A stretch of DNA of 64,000 nt from Flavobacterium sp. ZT3R18 (GCF_007097385.1 NZ_VJZS01000018.1:36113-100112); one strand, 5' to 3'. Positions 35,201 through 47,200 are shown, counted from the first letter of the stretch. Numbers and translations: made by a program. Notes: a model not told the origin generated them from the letters alone.

Positions 35201-38200
35201 AACGGGCGAAGATTTAATAAGAAAAGAATATATAGCTCCAAGAAATGAGACAGAGCAGAATTTAACTATAATCTGGCAAGAGTTATTGTCGTTGGACCAG
35301 ATAGGGGTAACTGATAATTTTTTCGAACTGGGAGGACACAGTCTGGTTGTAGCACAGGTTATCAATAGGATACATAAACAATTAAACAAGAGCGTTTCTT
35401 TTAAAGATTTCTTTTCCAATCCCACGATAGAATCCTTAGGTGAATATTTAAGTAATAATGAGTATTTAGCCATTCCGCAGGCTCCTGTTCAGGATAGCTA
35501 TCCTTTAACAGCATCACAATACAGGTTGTGGATATTAAGTCAATTAGAAGGAGGTTCATTGGCATACAACATGCCATTTGCAGTTAAATTATTGGGTAAT
35601 ATTGATAAAGACAAATTTGAAGAATCGTTTAGGTTATTAATGCAGCGTCACGAAATATTAAGAACCTGTTTTAAGCCTAATGAAGTAGGAGAAGTTCGTC
35701 AGTACATTATACCAGCAGAATCCTTTTATTTTAGTATACTGGAAGAAGATTTCACATCATTTGATAATCAGGAAGAAGCTGTGTTTACTTATTTTCAAGA
35801 GAAGAACAGTATTGTTTTTGACTTAGAGAAAGCTCCTTTGATAAGAGCAAATCTGGTAAAATTAAAAGAAGAAGAACGCCTTTTTTTCTTATCGATGCAT
35901 CATATCATAGGAGATGGCTGGTCGATAGAATTATTGGTTTCAGAAGCTGTAAAAATCTATAATGCATTAATCCAGGGAAGAGGGATAGATTTACCAGAAT
36001 TAAGTATTCAATATAAAGATTATGCAGTATGGCAAGCTGAGAACCTGCAACAGGAAAAACACCAAGAGTCTAAGGAGTTTTGGTTATCACAATTCGCAGG
36101 AGAAATTCCTGTATTAGATCTTCCGAGTTTTAAAAAACGTCCTTTAGTTCAAAGCTATAAAGGGGATGGTATAAGCCATGAGTTTTCCAGAGGTTTTTTA
36201 GATAAACTAAAAGGGTATTCGAAGGAGCATAATGCTACCTTATTTATGACTTTGATGACGGGTATAAAAACCCTGCTTTATAAATATACGGATCAACAAG
36301 ATATTATTATAGGAACACCTATAGCTGGGAGAGAGCATCCGGATTTAGAAAATCAGGCAGGTCTTTATCTGAAGACTCTGGCCATCAGAAGCCAATTTGA
36401 TGAAAAGAGCAGTTTTCAGGAAGTATTAGACAATGAGAAGCGAATTTTATTAGAAGCTTATGAGCATCAGAATTTTCCGTTTGATGATTTAGTGAGTAAA
36501 CTCCATCTAAAAAGAGATACGAGTCGTTCAGCTTTGTTTGATGTCATGGTAGTTTTACAGAATCAGGGACAGTTAAAAAACTTAGTAAATGAAGATCAGT
36601 TAACAGGATTACAAATAGAGAATTATGAATTTAAGAGTAAGACTTCGCAGTTTGATGTAAGTTTCGTATTCATAGAGAAAGAAGAGGGATTATCATTAAA
36701 TATCCAATACAATACAGACATCTACGATTCATTTTTGATAGAACGGATGTTTTCACATTTAGAGAATTTAGTTACAGAAGTGATTGATAATCCATCTCAG
36801 GTTATTAAAGAAATAGCATATTTAACACCAGAGGAAAGAAATCAGGTAGTAGCAGATTTTAACGATACAAAAGTCGATTATTCGAAAGACAAAACAATTA
36901 TAGATTTATTCGAAGAGCAGGCAGAAAAAACACCAGAGAATGTGGCGGTTGTTTTTGAAGGCAAAGAGCTTACTTATAAAGAACTCAACGAACAAGCTAA
37001 TCGATTAGGGAGTTATTTAAGAGGGAAATATGATATTAAACCTGATGATCTGATAGGTGTCAAGTTAGACCGAAGTGAAAGGATGATTGTTGCAATATTT
37101 GGGATATTGAAATCTGGAGGAGCATATGTTCCGATAGACCCAAGTTACCCACAAGATAGGATAGAATATATAAAAGAGGATAGCAATAGTAAATTGGTTT
37201 TAGATGAAGCAGTATTAGAATTGTTTTACAAAGACGAAGAGCAATATTCTCAATTTAATATTGAAAAAATCAATACTCCGAGTGATTTAGCCTATGTTAT
37301 TTATACCTCAGGAACTACAGGCAATCCTAAAGGGGTGATGGTGGAACATACTGCTTTGGTTAACCGATTGGAATGGATGCAAAATTCTTATGGATTAACA
37401 GTTAATGATGTTATTCTTCAGAAGACAAGTTATTCATTTGATGTTTCTGTGTGGGAATTATTTTGGTGGTCATTCACTGGATCTAAGTTATGTGTATTAA
37501 AACCTGAAGGTCAAAAAAATCCAAAAGAAATTATTGATCATATTAAAAAGTACAAAGTTTCAGTTCTTCATTTTGTGCCCTCGATGTTAAATATGCTTTT
37601 AACTTATTTATATGAAAATAAGCACGAAATTCAAAATTTAAAAAGCGTTAAACGAATATTTACAAGTGGAGAAGCTTTAACAGTTGATCACAACAACAAG
37701 TTTTTCCTCCAATTGCCAAATGTTTCATTAGTTAATTTATACGGACCAACTGAAGCAACAATTGATGTTAGTTATTTTAATTGTTCAGGAAATTTAGAAT
37801 TAGTTCCCATAGGGAAGCCCATTGATAATATTAAGTTGTTTGTTTTAAGTGATGATTTACAATTGGTTCCTATCGGAATTGTGGGTAAATTATATATTTC
37901 AGGTTCAGGTTTAGCCAGAGGTTACTTAAATAAACCAGAATTAACATCAGAGAAATTTGTTTCAAATCCATTCCTGGAAGGAGAACGAATGTACGAAACA
38001 GGCGATTTAGCGTGTTGGTTACCTGATGGAAATATTGAATATAGAGGTAGAATAGACCATCAGATTAAGATACGGGGCTTTAGGATAGAGTTAGGAGAGA
38101 TAGAGGCGTCATTATTGCAATATTCGGCAGATTTAAAACAAGCGATAGTTGATGTAAAAGAAGTAAAAGGCGAAAAAGTATTAGTTGTCTATTTTGTCTC

Positions 38201-38684
38201 CGAAGCAGAGATAGAAAAGTCGTCAATTCGTAGTTATCTTCAAGGAAAGTTACCGGAATATATGGTTCCGAGTTTCTATGTAGCTTTGAAAAGTTTACCC
38301 TTAAGCCCCAATGGTAAGATAGATCGGAAAGTTTTGCCAGGTATAACGGGCGAAGATTTAATAAGAAAAGAATATGTTGCTCCAAGAAACGGGACAGAAC
38401 ATCAGTTGGTATTGATATGGGAAGAAGTATTAGGGGTTTCACCAATTGGAGTTACAGATAATTTCTTTGAATTAGGAGGTCATAGTTTGATTGCCACCAG
38501 ATTAATCAGTTTTATACAAAAAGAATTTGAAATAAAGATTTCTATAAATGATTTATTTAAAAATGTGAGATTGGAGGATCTCGCAGTTTTGATTGAAAAT
38601 ATTAATATAACCTCAGTTATTGATACCAATACAGAAATTGATGAAGGTAAAGGTAATATTGAAACTGAATTTTTTTCCTTGTAA
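32202..38684 (+). CDS. NRPS2: docking-C-A-T-C-A-T
   Basis: 2160 residues. The first ~55 (LISLGVQLKITDGNLKV, APKGLLTKELLDEI) form a TubC-type N-terminal docking domain, so the protein receives the chain from another subunit, most simply NRPS1. C1 has HHIIGDG near 196, A1 YTSGSTGNPKG near 662 and T1 near 1039. C2 has HHIIGDG near 1232, A2 YTSGTTGNPKG near 1700 and T2 near 2089. Codes by eye: A1 DTESIGTVCK, somewhat like Lys codes of the DAESIG type (Glu239 suggests a basic side chain, uncertain); A2 DVWHFSLIDK, close to the Ser code DVWHLSLIDK. The C-terminal lobes of A1 and A2 are nearly identical in DNA. There is no releasing domain; the C-terminus ends in an acidic tail that could bind the next docking domain. 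Confidence 0.94.
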   Translation: MKNEIINKLISLGVQLKITDGNLKVNAPKGLLTKELLDEIKEHKAYLINLISSSTSIPKTEVKESYALTPTQYFMWFTHEYLGGNRAYNITATLKLKGKLNSTLLENAFRQVIARHESLRTIFRKNEREEIQQHILTKEETEFKLLTVTLQHFSVEQLHNQITQEYQKAFDLEKDLLLRATLLKRNEEEHILLFVLHHIIGDGWSLQILTREVMMVYNSLASEDEIKLSELSIQYKDYSEWLNEKLISPEYNNKLQYWKQQFETKSPVLDLISGKRPAMKTYKGSVQNYEFSKQFLDQLNTFAKEQQMTLFMLLFGGLNGLFSKYTGQTDITLGTTVAGREHADLEHQIGLYSNALPIRTQFEKGDSFLHLMQKQKQTLIKAYENKEYPFTALVNHLSLPKDQSRSALFDIMVLLQNHRRLEINDQKGIQGVVASEYNEIERGVSQLDISFVFVEKEEGLSLSLEYNTDIYEESFIINLFHHFEVFVKAGLQKPDRILNSIEIVTPAEKNKLLNEFNQVLTPYEPSLTVVSLIKSIAEENPNKTALIHQGEKISYALLEEYSNKLANHLERQFNVIKGDFIGIELERSSWAIITIMAVLKTGAVYVPIDPTYPEARKNYIQQDIGCKLIVTGEVLEEFKNYFHDYPGKYVSVITQKDLAYVIYTSGSTGNPKGVQITHASFADYVVTFKDYFHLTSQDSVVQQASISFDTSVEEIFPILTSGGTLVLHEGKGDFETLFRLCEHHKITVLSSNPYALQYLNHVYDQYDLKIRILISGGDILQPDYINNLWDKMSVYNTYGPTESTVCVTYHQITNKETTIPIGKPIPNRQVYIVEPDSTQLAPVGIVGELCISGKGLSVGYLNQPELTKEKFVQNPFNPDTLMYRTGDLACWLPDGNIEYRGRIDHQIKIRGFRIELGEIEAVLLKYSTNLKQAIVDVKEAKGEKVLVAYYVSETETEKASIRTYLQGKLPEYMVPSFYVALENLPLTSNGKIDRKALPVITGEDLIRKEYIAPRNETEQNLTIIWQELLSLDQIGVTDNFFELGGHSLVVAQVINRIHKQLNKSVSFKDFFSNPTIESLGEYLSNNEYLAIPQAPVQDSYPLTASQYRLWILSQLEGGSLAYNMPFAVKLLGNIDKDKFEESFRLLMQRHEILRTCFKPNEVGEVRQYIIPAESFYFSILEEDFTSFDNQEEAVFTYFQEKNSIVFDLEKAPLIRANLVKLKEEERLFFLSMHHIIGDGWSIELLVSEAVKIYNALIQGRGIDLPELSIQYKDYAVWQAENLQQEKHQESKEFWLSQFAGEIPVLDLPSFKKRPLVQSYKGDGISHEFSRGFLDKLKGYSKEHNATLFMTLMTGIKTLLYKYTDQQDIIIGTPIAGREHPDLENQAGLYLKTLAIRSQFDEKSSFQEVLDNEKRILLEAYEHQNFPFDDLVSKLHLKRDTSRSALFDVMVVLQNQGQLKNLVNEDQLTGLQIENYEFKSKTSQFDVSFVFIEKEEGLSLNIQYNTDIYDSFLIERMFSHLENLVTEVIDNPSQVIKEIAYLTPEERNQVVADFNDTKVDYSKDKTIIDLFEEQAEKTPENVAVVFEGKELTYKELNEQANRLGSYLRGKYDIKPDDLIGVKLDRSERMIVAIFGILKSGGAYVPIDPSYPQDRIEYIKEDSNSKLVLDEAVLELFYKDEEQYSQFNIEKINTPSDLAYVIYTSGTTGNPKGVMVEHTALVNRLEWMQNSYGLTVNDVILQKTSYSFDVSVWELFWWSFTGSKLCVLKPEGQKNPKEIIDHIKKYKVSVLHFVPSMLNMLLTYLYENKHEIQNLKSVKRIFTSGEALTVDHNNKFFLQLPNVSLVNLYGPTEATIDVSYFNCSGNLELVPIGKPIDNIKLFVLSDDLQLVPIGIVGKLYISGSGLARGYLNKPELTSEKFVSNPFLEGERMYETGDLACWLPDGNIEYRGRIDHQIKIRGFRIELGEIEASLLQYSADLKQAIVDVKEVKGEKVLVVYFVSEAEIEKSSIRSYLQGKLPEYMVPSFYVALKSLPLSPNGKIDRKVLPGITGEDLIRKEYVAPRNGTEHQLVLIWEEVLGVSPIGVTDNFFELGGHSLIATRLISFIQKEFEIKISINDLFKNVRLEDLAVLIENINITSVIDTNTEIDEGKGNIETEFFSL
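34857..35255 (+). repeat. Homogenised A-domain C-lobe repeat, unit 1
   Basis: About 400 bases of NRPS2 A1, from the GDLACWLPDGN motif to the linker before the carrier domain, nearly match 38001-38399 in A2. Long blocks are identical, while the substrate-binding parts between the lobes differ. This fits recent duplication or gene conversion. Confidence 0.8.
38001..38399 (+). repeat. Homogenised A-domain C-lobe repeat, unit 2
   Basis: Partner of 34857-35255, in NRPS2 A2. Similarity falls off upstream, where the Ser-type binding pocket lies. Confidence 0.8.
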
Positions 38685-38725
38685 TTAGCAAAATATATAA
38701 AAAACAATTAATAATAATAAATAGA

Positions 38726-41119
38726 ATGAAGAAAATCATAAACATTTCATTAATACTTTTCAGTACAACATTGTTTGCACAAATTAAAATAACTGGAAAA
38801 ATTGTCACAAAAGATAATATTCCTATTACATCTATTGAGACTATATTAGTGAATAAAGATTCATTAGCCGTTAAAAGTGAACTTACCAATGAAAAAGGAG
38901 AATTTTTCTTGGAGGCTGTGCAAGGTTTTTACACGCTGCAGATAAGACAGAATGCAAAAATAGTTGCATCTCAAAATATTGAGTTAATTACAGATAAGGA
39001 TTTGGGGCAAATTTTTGTAAATGAAGCTATTGAGTTAGAATCTGTTGTTGTTGCAGGGACACAAAAGAAATTAATAGAAAGAAAAATTGACAGGGTGGTA
39101 TTTAATGTGGAAAATTCAATTAGTTCCGCAGGGGGTAATGCGTTAACCGCACTTAGTGTAACACCTGGTGTACGAGTTCAAAATGATAATATAAGCATCA
39201 TTGGAAAAAGTACGCTTGCCGTTTTGGTTGATGATAAAATAGTACAACTGTCTGGAGAAGATCTTACTAATTATTTAAAAACAATACATTCAGATGCTAT
39301 TCAAAAAATAGAAGTAATCACAACTCCTCCCGCTAAATACGAAGCAGAAGGAAATAGTGGATTAGTTAATATTATAATGAAGAAAGCAAAAGAAAATTCG
39401 TGGAATGCCTTACTACAATCTACTTATATTCAAAAAACCTATGCCGGCCAAGCTACTATGGGAAGTTTTAATTACAATAAGAATAAATTAAGTTTTTCTT
39501 CAGTTATTAATTACAGAGATATAACTGATGCATTTAAAAATAATCAAGAGACTTATTTTCCCGATAATTTGTGGTATTCGAGTAATCCTTTTAAAATCAA
39601 TGCTAAAAGCTTAAATTTAAATGTAGGAGCGAATTATAAAATCAAGCCTTGGTGGACTATGGGAATACAAGTTTTATATGTACAGAATAAGCGAAATTTT
39701 GACAGCAAACCCTACACATCTATTAATGATTATACATCAGGTAACGTTGACAGTTACTTAGCAACAGTAGTTAATGCAAAAATAAAACCAAATATTAGGT
39801 CATATAACTTTTACAATGATTTCAAACTTGACACTTTGGGCAGAAAGCTGACTTTAAATTTAGATTACTTTAATTTTAATAATAATGATTCCAGAGTTTA
39901 TGATGGTAAATCTGTTACTCTAAATCCTGAACCTGCTTCTGAAGAATATTATACAGGGGAAAATTCAAATATTCAGGACATTACCAATTTATCTGGAAAA
40001 GTAGATGTTGAATATCCAACAAAATGGGCCAAATGGAGCTATGGAGGCAAGATCTCCAGTTCTAAATCTAAGAATGATATTTATAGCTTCAATAGCGGTG
40101 TAGTTGAAAATCCTGTTTCAGATTTTCCTTTAACTTATTCCAAATTCGAATATACTGAAAATATTCAGTCAGCTTACGTGTCTTTAAATAAAAAAATAAA
40201 TAAGAGCTGGGAATCACAATTTGGATTAAGAATGGAAGCTACACAAACAGAAGCATTTGCAGAAAAATTAGGGACAATAGAAAATAATTATTTGAAACTT
40301 TTCCCCACATTTTACTTAGCTTACACAATAAATGATAATTCCTCACTTAACATAAATTACAGCAAAAGAATTTCAAGACCTGGTTTTGCTCAATTAAATC
40401 CAAATATATTTTTCAGCAATCCTTTTCAAAGCCAGAGAGGTAATCCGCTGTTGCAGCCTGCTTTTATAGATAATGTTGATTTAAATTATACATTTAAGCA
40501 TCTTGATAGCAAGGTTTATTTTAGTTATTCAAACAATTTATTTGCTGGTATCGATATAACAGATCCAACTACAAACACTGTTATATCAAGTACTGAAAAT
40601 TATTTGGATACACAAAGATATGGTGTTTATGAAACCTACTCTTTCACTAAATTTAAATGGTGGGAAAGTTCATTTTCATTAGATGTTAACTATTCTGTTT
40701 CTAAATCAAGACTTGCAATTACCGCACAGGAGCAGAAGGGATTCAATTCCTCAGTTTCTCTTGATAATCAGTTTACTTTAAATTCTAAAAAGACGGTACT
40801 TTTTTTTGCAAATTACTGGTATGATTTTCCAGGAATAAATGGAATATATAAAAATAAAGCAGTAAGTAATTTATCTGCTGGATTTCAATACCTATTGATG
40901 GATAAAAATTTAAAAATCTCTTTAAATGTGAATGATATTTTTAAAACGGCAGGACCTCGTACAAGTGCAACAGTTAATAATATTCTGAATAAAACCTCTA
41001 TGTACCTTGACAGCAGAAATCTCCAATTTTCTGTTTCTTATAAATTTGGAAATAGTAAAATAAAAGCCCAGCAAAGACAAACGGGTAACCAAGAAGAAAG
41101 AAGAAGAACAGGTAATTAA
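38726..41119 (+). CDS. TonB-dependent receptor, outer membrane beta-barrel family
   Basis: 797 residues with a signal peptide (to about residue 19, LFAQ), a carboxypeptidase-regulatory-like domain (about 20-100), a plug region (about 110-215, VEVITTPPAKYEAEGNSG type: IEVITTPPAKYEAEG) and a 22-strand type barrel in the OMP_b-brl_3 style (RISRPGFAQLNPN, QRGNPLLQPA). It differs from the SusC type at 1-2359 and has no SusD partner. It lies inside the NRPS operon, 41 bases after NRPS2, in the same direction. It may import the peptide product (as for siderophores), take part in self-protection or simply be co-regulated. The basic Gln/Arg-rich C-terminal tail (KAQQRQTGNQEERRR) is unusual for a barrel end. 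Confidence 0.9.
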   Translation: MKKIINISLILFSTTLFAQIKITGKIVTKDNIPITSIETILVNKDSLAVKSELTNEKGEFFLEAVQGFYTLQIRQNAKIVASQNIELITDKDLGQIFVNEAIELESVVVAGTQKKLIERKIDRVVFNVENSISSAGGNALTALSVTPGVRVQNDNISIIGKSTLAVLVDDKIVQLSGEDLTNYLKTIHSDAIQKIEVITTPPAKYEAEGNSGLVNIIMKKAKENSWNALLQSTYIQKTYAGQATMGSFNYNKNKLSFSSVINYRDITDAFKNNQETYFPDNLWYSSNPFKINAKSLNLNVGANYKIKPWWTMGIQVLYVQNKRNFDSKPYTSINDYTSGNVDSYLATVVNAKIKPNIRSYNFYNDFKLDTLGRKLTLNLDYFNFNNNDSRVYDGKSVTLNPEPASEEYYTGENSNIQDITNLSGKVDVEYPTKWAKWSYGGKISSSKSKNDIYSFNSGVVENPVSDFPLTYSKFEYTENIQSAYVSLNKKINKSWESQFGLRMEATQTEAFAEKLGTIENNYLKLFPTFYLAYTINDNSSLNINYSKRISRPGFAQLNPNIFFSNPFQSQRGNPLLQPAFIDNVDLNYTFKHLDSKVYFSYSNNLFAGIDITDPTTNTVISSTENYLDTQRYGVYETYSFTKFKWWESSFSLDVNYSVSKSRLAITAQEQKGFNSSVSLDNQFTLNSKKTVLFFANYWYDFPGINGIYKNKAVSNLSAGFQYLLMDKNLKISLNVNDIFKTAGPRTSATVNNILNKTSMYLDSRNLQFSVSYKFGNSKIKAQQRQTGNQEERRRTGN

Positions 41120-41240
41120 GGTCTAATTAAAAATTAAATCTAATAATAGAAATCAGAATGATATTTTGATTATGCGGTTATATTATTAAAGATATGTTTT
41201 TTGTGTCCCAATTTTTAGTAAGCCTCAATTTTAATAAACT

Positions 41241-44200
41241 ATGCAATTATTACTTAAAAAAATAAATAAATTAAACATAAAGATTGATTTACTTGATGAT
41301 AAATTAGATATTCAAGCCCCCAAGGGAGTTATAACCGACGATTTATTGAATGAAATTAAATTGCATAAAAATGATTTAATAAAATTTATTAAATCTTATA
41401 AAGCTAATAGAAAGGATTCTGTAAATATTCCTAAGGTCCGTGAACAAATTAGTTACGAGTTATCTTCATCTCAACGAAGACTTTGGTTATTAAGCCAATT
41501 TGAAGGTGGGAATGTTGCTTACAATATGCCAAGTGTTTTTGAATTGTATGGAGATTTAGACATTAGTTCATTGAGAAAAGCTTTTCAGTTTCTTTTAGAA
41601 CGCCATGAGTCACTAAGAACACTCTTTAAAGAAGAGGAAGAATCAGGGCAAGTAAAGCAAATTATATTGAATTTGGAAGAAACTAAGTTTCAATTGCAAT
41701 ACGAAGATTTAAGTAATGAAGCTAATATAACAGAAAGAGTTAAGGAAATAATTCAAAAAGAAATTGAATACTCTTTTGATTTATCTGTAGATTCGTTACT
41801 ACGAGCCAAATTAATAAAAAGATCTCAGAATAACCATGTATTCATTTGTGTTATACATCATATTGTAAGTGATGGATGGTCGTCAGAAATAATGACGAAT
41901 GAAATATTTACTCTATATGATATCTATTCAAAGGGAAAAACTAATACATTACCAGTATTAAAACTGCAATATAAAGATTATGCTGCATGGCAACAGAATC
42001 AATTAAAAAGCGATACGGTAGAAGTTTATAGAAATTATTGGTTAAAAAAAATGCAAGGAGAAATTCCTGTATTAGATTTACCTTGTTATCAAGCAAGGCC
42101 TGCAATTAAAACATATAACGGGAAATCTGTCAAAAAACTTTATAGTAAGGAACTTTTAAAAAGCTTTAACGATTTGTGTCAATCTCAGGAATGCACTCTT
42201 TTTATGGGATTATTGGCAACGGTTAAGGTATTGCTTTTTAGATATTCTAATCAAAAAGACATTGTAATAGGAAGTCCAATTGTTGGAAGAGAACATATAG
42301 ATTTACAGAATCAAATAGGTTTTTATGTAAATACTTTAGCTTTTAGAACTCAGTTTGGCGGTATTGACAGTTTTAAAGAATTAATAGCAAACGTAAAGGA
42401 AGTTACTCTTGATGCATATGAACATCAAATTTTTCCTTTTGACGAGCTGGTGCAACTTTTGTCATTAAATCGGGATATGAGCCGTAATCCTTTGTTTGAT
42501 GTTATGGTCAGAGTTCAGGATACCAGTGTGTTTAAAGGAGATGTTCAAAAAATGTCTGAATTTGAAATTACTAAATATCAATGTGAAGATACAAAGTTTA
42601 GTAAATTTGATTTAGAATTTGCGTTTAGAGAAGTTGATAAAAAATTAAGTATAGAATTAATATTTAACACAGATATTTATTCGGAAGAATTTGTTGCGAA
42701 TATATTAATTCATCTCGAAACATTATTGCATAGTATTGTTGAGAATCCTGAAAGTGCTTTAAACTCATTAAATTATATTTCAGAATTTGAAAAAAAACGA
42801 ATAGTATCATTGTTTAATGACACAAAAGTTCATTATTCAAAAGATAAAACCATAGTTGATTTATTTGAGGAGCAAGTTGAGAAAACACCAAATAATATTT
42901 CGGTAGTATTTGGAAAAACTGAATTAACTTATCAGGAACTTAATAATAGGTCAAATCAATTATCCTACTATTTAAGAGAAAACTATGCTATTCAGCAAGA
43001 TGATTTAGTTGGGATAAAATTAGAAAAAAGCGAAAAATTGATTGTCACTATTTTAGGTGTTTTAAAGGCTGGTGGTGCTTATGTTCCAATTGACCCAAAT
43101 TACCCACAAAATAGAATAGATATTATAGAAAATGACAGTAACTGTAAAGTCATTATTGATGAAGCTGAGTTAGCAATATTTAATGAAAATAAGGAAAAGT
43201 TTTCTTTTGAAAATAATAGTGTTTCTATTAAAAACAATAGCTTAGTTTACCTTATCTATACTTCTGGTTCTACAGGAGGACCTAAAGGCATCATGATGGA
43301 ACATTCATGTATGCTTAATTTGATTACTTTTCACAATGAACAATTTACAAGTGATGATGTTCATAAGGTTTTACAATTTACAAGTATAAGTTTTGATGTT
43401 TCATTTCAGGAAATATTTACGACTTTATTAAGAGGAGCCACTTTATATCCAATCACTGAAATAGTTAAAAAAGATTCTGAAGAATTATCTGCTTTTATAA
43501 AAAGTAATAATATTGACACTGTCTTTTTACCAACGGCTTATTTTAATATATTAATGGATGTTAGATCTTTCTATAGTTTATTAGATTTCAATATCATTAA
43601 GAATATTATAGTTGCAGGAGAACAGCTTATATTAACTTCTAATGTGATTAATAAAATTAGAAAGTCGGATACTAATATTTATAATCACTACGGACCGGCC
43701 GAAACTCATGTTGTAACCACAATTAAAGTAAAAGATAATTATTTAACCCATAATCCATCTATTGGTTGCCCAATTTCTAATACTCAGATTTACATATTAG
43801 ATGAAGCATTACAGCCTGTTCCTATAGGTGTTACAGGTAAGTTATATATTTCGGGTGCTGGAGTTTCCAGAGGCTATTTGAATAGGCCTGATCTTACAAA
43901 GGAGAAGTTTATCAATAATCCTTTTATTGAGGGTGCTCGGATGTATGACACAGGTGACTTAGGTGGTTGGTTGTCAGATGGTAATATACAGTTTTTAGGA
44001 AGGAAAGACCATCAGGTTAAGATTAGAGGATTCAGGATAGAACTTGGAGAGATAGAGAATGCCATTTTACAATATTCAGCAGGCTTAAAACAAGTGATTG
44101 TTGAGGTAAAAGAGAGTGGTCAAGACAAAGTCTTGGTTGCCTATTTGGTCTCTGACTTAATAGTAGATAAATTAGGGTTAAGGAGTTTTCTACAGGATAA

Positions 44201-47200
44201 GTTACCTGAATATATGATACCTAACTTTTATGTTAATCTAGGGAAATTACCTACAACGCCAAATGGAAAAATAGACAGAAAAGCTTTGCCAAGTATCTCA
44301 GGAGAAGATATAATCAGAAAAGAATATATAGCACCAAGGAATAAAACAGAAGGAAGTTTAGTTTTGATATGGCAAGAGGTACTTGGAATCAAAATGATAG
44401 GTATTACCGATAATTTCTTTGAGTTGGGGGGGCATAGTTTGATAGTGGCTCAGGTAATTAATAGGACTAATAAGCAATTGGGTAAAACCGTGTCCTTTAA
44501 AGTTTTTTTTGCCAATCCAACAATAGAGGGATTAAGCAAGGAGCTTCGGGATAGTGCATATTTATCAATACCTCAAGCCGCTGAATCGGAATCTTATCCA
44601 TTAACTGCCTCACAAGGGCGATTATGGGTTTTGAGTCAGTTAGAAGGTGGTTCATTGGCCTATAATATGCCGGCTGCGGTAAGGTTAAGGGGTACTGTTG
44701 ATATCAATAAATTTGAAGCCTCATTTAAAAGATTAATTCATCGTCATGAGATTTTAAGAACCTATTTTAAAACAAATGAAGCTGGTGAAATCCGTCAATA
44801 TATTGTACCTAGTGAAATCTTCAATTTTAAAATAACTGAGAAAGACTGCAGTTTGGAGTTAAATCAAGAGAAATTCATTGCCAATTATTTACAAGAAACG
44901 AACAACGAGCCTTTTGATTTAGAACAAGGGCCATTGGTAAGAGCCTCGATACTCAAATTAAAAGAGGGGGACTATGTCTTTTTCTTATCCCTACATCATA
45001 TTATAGGAGATGGTTGGTCGATAGAACTGTTAATTTCAGAAATTGTAAAAACGTATAATGCACTAATCCAAGGAAAAAAAATAAATTTACCTGAATTATG
45101 CATTCAGTATAAAGACTATGCAGTATGGCTTAATGAGGAAATCCAGCGGAAGAAGCATAAAGGCTCAGAAGAGTATTGGCTGCAACAGTTTGAGGGGGAG
45201 TTACCTGTATTGGATTTGCCGAGTTTCAAACCCCGTCCCTTAATTCAGACTTATAATGGTGATCATCTTAGGCATAAATTTTCAAAATCATTTTTAGACA
45301 AACTAAAATATTTTTCAAAAAAGCAAGATGTAACCTTATTTATGATCTTAATGGCGGGAGTAAATGCCTTGTTGTATCGATATTCAGGTCAGGATGATAT
45401 TATAATCGGAACTCCAATTGCAGGAAGAGAGCACCCTGATTTGGAGAATCAGCTGGGATTGTACTTGAATACATTGGCCATACGAACCCAATTCAAAGAA
45501 CAGTTTAGTCTTTTAGATTTGGTATTAGCACAAAAAGAGGCTTTATTGGGAGCATACGAGCACCAAGGTTATCCTTTTGATAGTTTAGTAGGAAAGTTGA
45601 ATTTAAAAAGAGATATGAGTCGATCTGTTTTGTTTGATGTTCTAATAATATTACAAAATCAAGGACAGTTAAACAATCTTAACACAGAAGAGCTTGATAA
45701 CCTTGAATTAAGTGATTATGATTTGCAGAGTAAGACTTCCAAATTTGACATTAGTTTTATTTTTGTTGAGACCGAAGGATTAGACCTAATCATTGAATAC
45801 AATACAGATATCTATGATGCTTATCTGATAGAGAGAATGTTTACTCATTTTGAAAATCTACTAATACAATCATTAGCAGAACCTCGTATACAGATTCAAG
45901 AGATAGATTATTTAACAGAAACAGAAAAGCACCAGTTATTATTTGAGTTCAATGATACGGAAGTTGATTATGCGAAAGATAAAACGATAATAGATTTATT
46001 TGAGCAACAGGTAGCGAGAACACCAGATAAAGTAGCAATTGTATTTGAAGAAACTCAGTTAACATATCGAGAACTTAATGAAATGTCAAATCAACTGGCT
46101 TTTTATTTAAGAGAGATTTATGGAATTATAGCAAGTAATTTAGTTGGAATAAAGTTAGATAGAAGTGAGAGAATGATTGCTGTTCTCTTAGGAATATTGA
46201 AATCAGGAGCAGCCTATGTGCCTATTGATCCAAATTATCCACAAGAGCGAATAGCTTACATAGAAGAGGACAGTAATACTAAAGTTGTTATAGATGAACA
46301 AGAATTAGGTAGATTTGTTAAAGTTCAAGAGAAGTATTCAAGAGAGAATATTGAAAAAATCAATCAACCAAATGATTTAGCATACGTAATTTATACTTCG
46401 GGGACAACAGGAAACCCAAAAGGGGTAATGATTGAACATAAAAATGTTGTCAATTTTTTACATGGAATGAATGATTCTATTTCTTCAAATGAAAAAGAAC
46501 ATTTATTAGCTATTACTTCAATTTCATTTGATATTTCAGTTTTAGAATTGTTTTGGACTTTAACAAAGGGTAGTACAATTACTTTAAAATCAGGTAATAC
46601 TCCACTAAATAATTTTAATTTATTTTTAAAAGATCATTCTGAGACTTTAGATTTCAGTTTGTTTTATTTTTCAAGTCAGAATGATTCAGATGACAATAAA
46701 TATCAATTTTTAAAGGAATCAGCCGATTATGCTGATAAAAATAATTTTTCTGCAATTTGGTTGCCAGAAAGACACTTTCATGAGTTTGGAGGAATATTCC
46801 CTAATCCATCAGTATTAGCGGCGGGTCTATCTACAATTACAGAAAATATTCAAATTCGTTCAGGAAGTGTTGTTTTACCATTACATGACGTTGTAAGAGT
46901 TGCTGAAGAATGGTCGGTTGTAGACAATTTATCTAATGGAAGGGTTGCATTGTCTATAGCATCTGGTTGGCATGCAGATGATTTTGTATTGAAACCAGAA
47001 AATTATTTAGACAGGCAGAAAATAATGTATGGACAAATAGAAGAATTAAAAACTCTTTGGCAAGGAGGATCTATTAAACGAAAAAATGGTTTAAATCAAG
47101 AAATTGATTTTAAAATATATCCAAAACCAGTCAATTCCAATTTAGATATATACATAACTTCAGGAGGAAATCCCGAAACATTCAGAAGTGCAGGAAAAAT

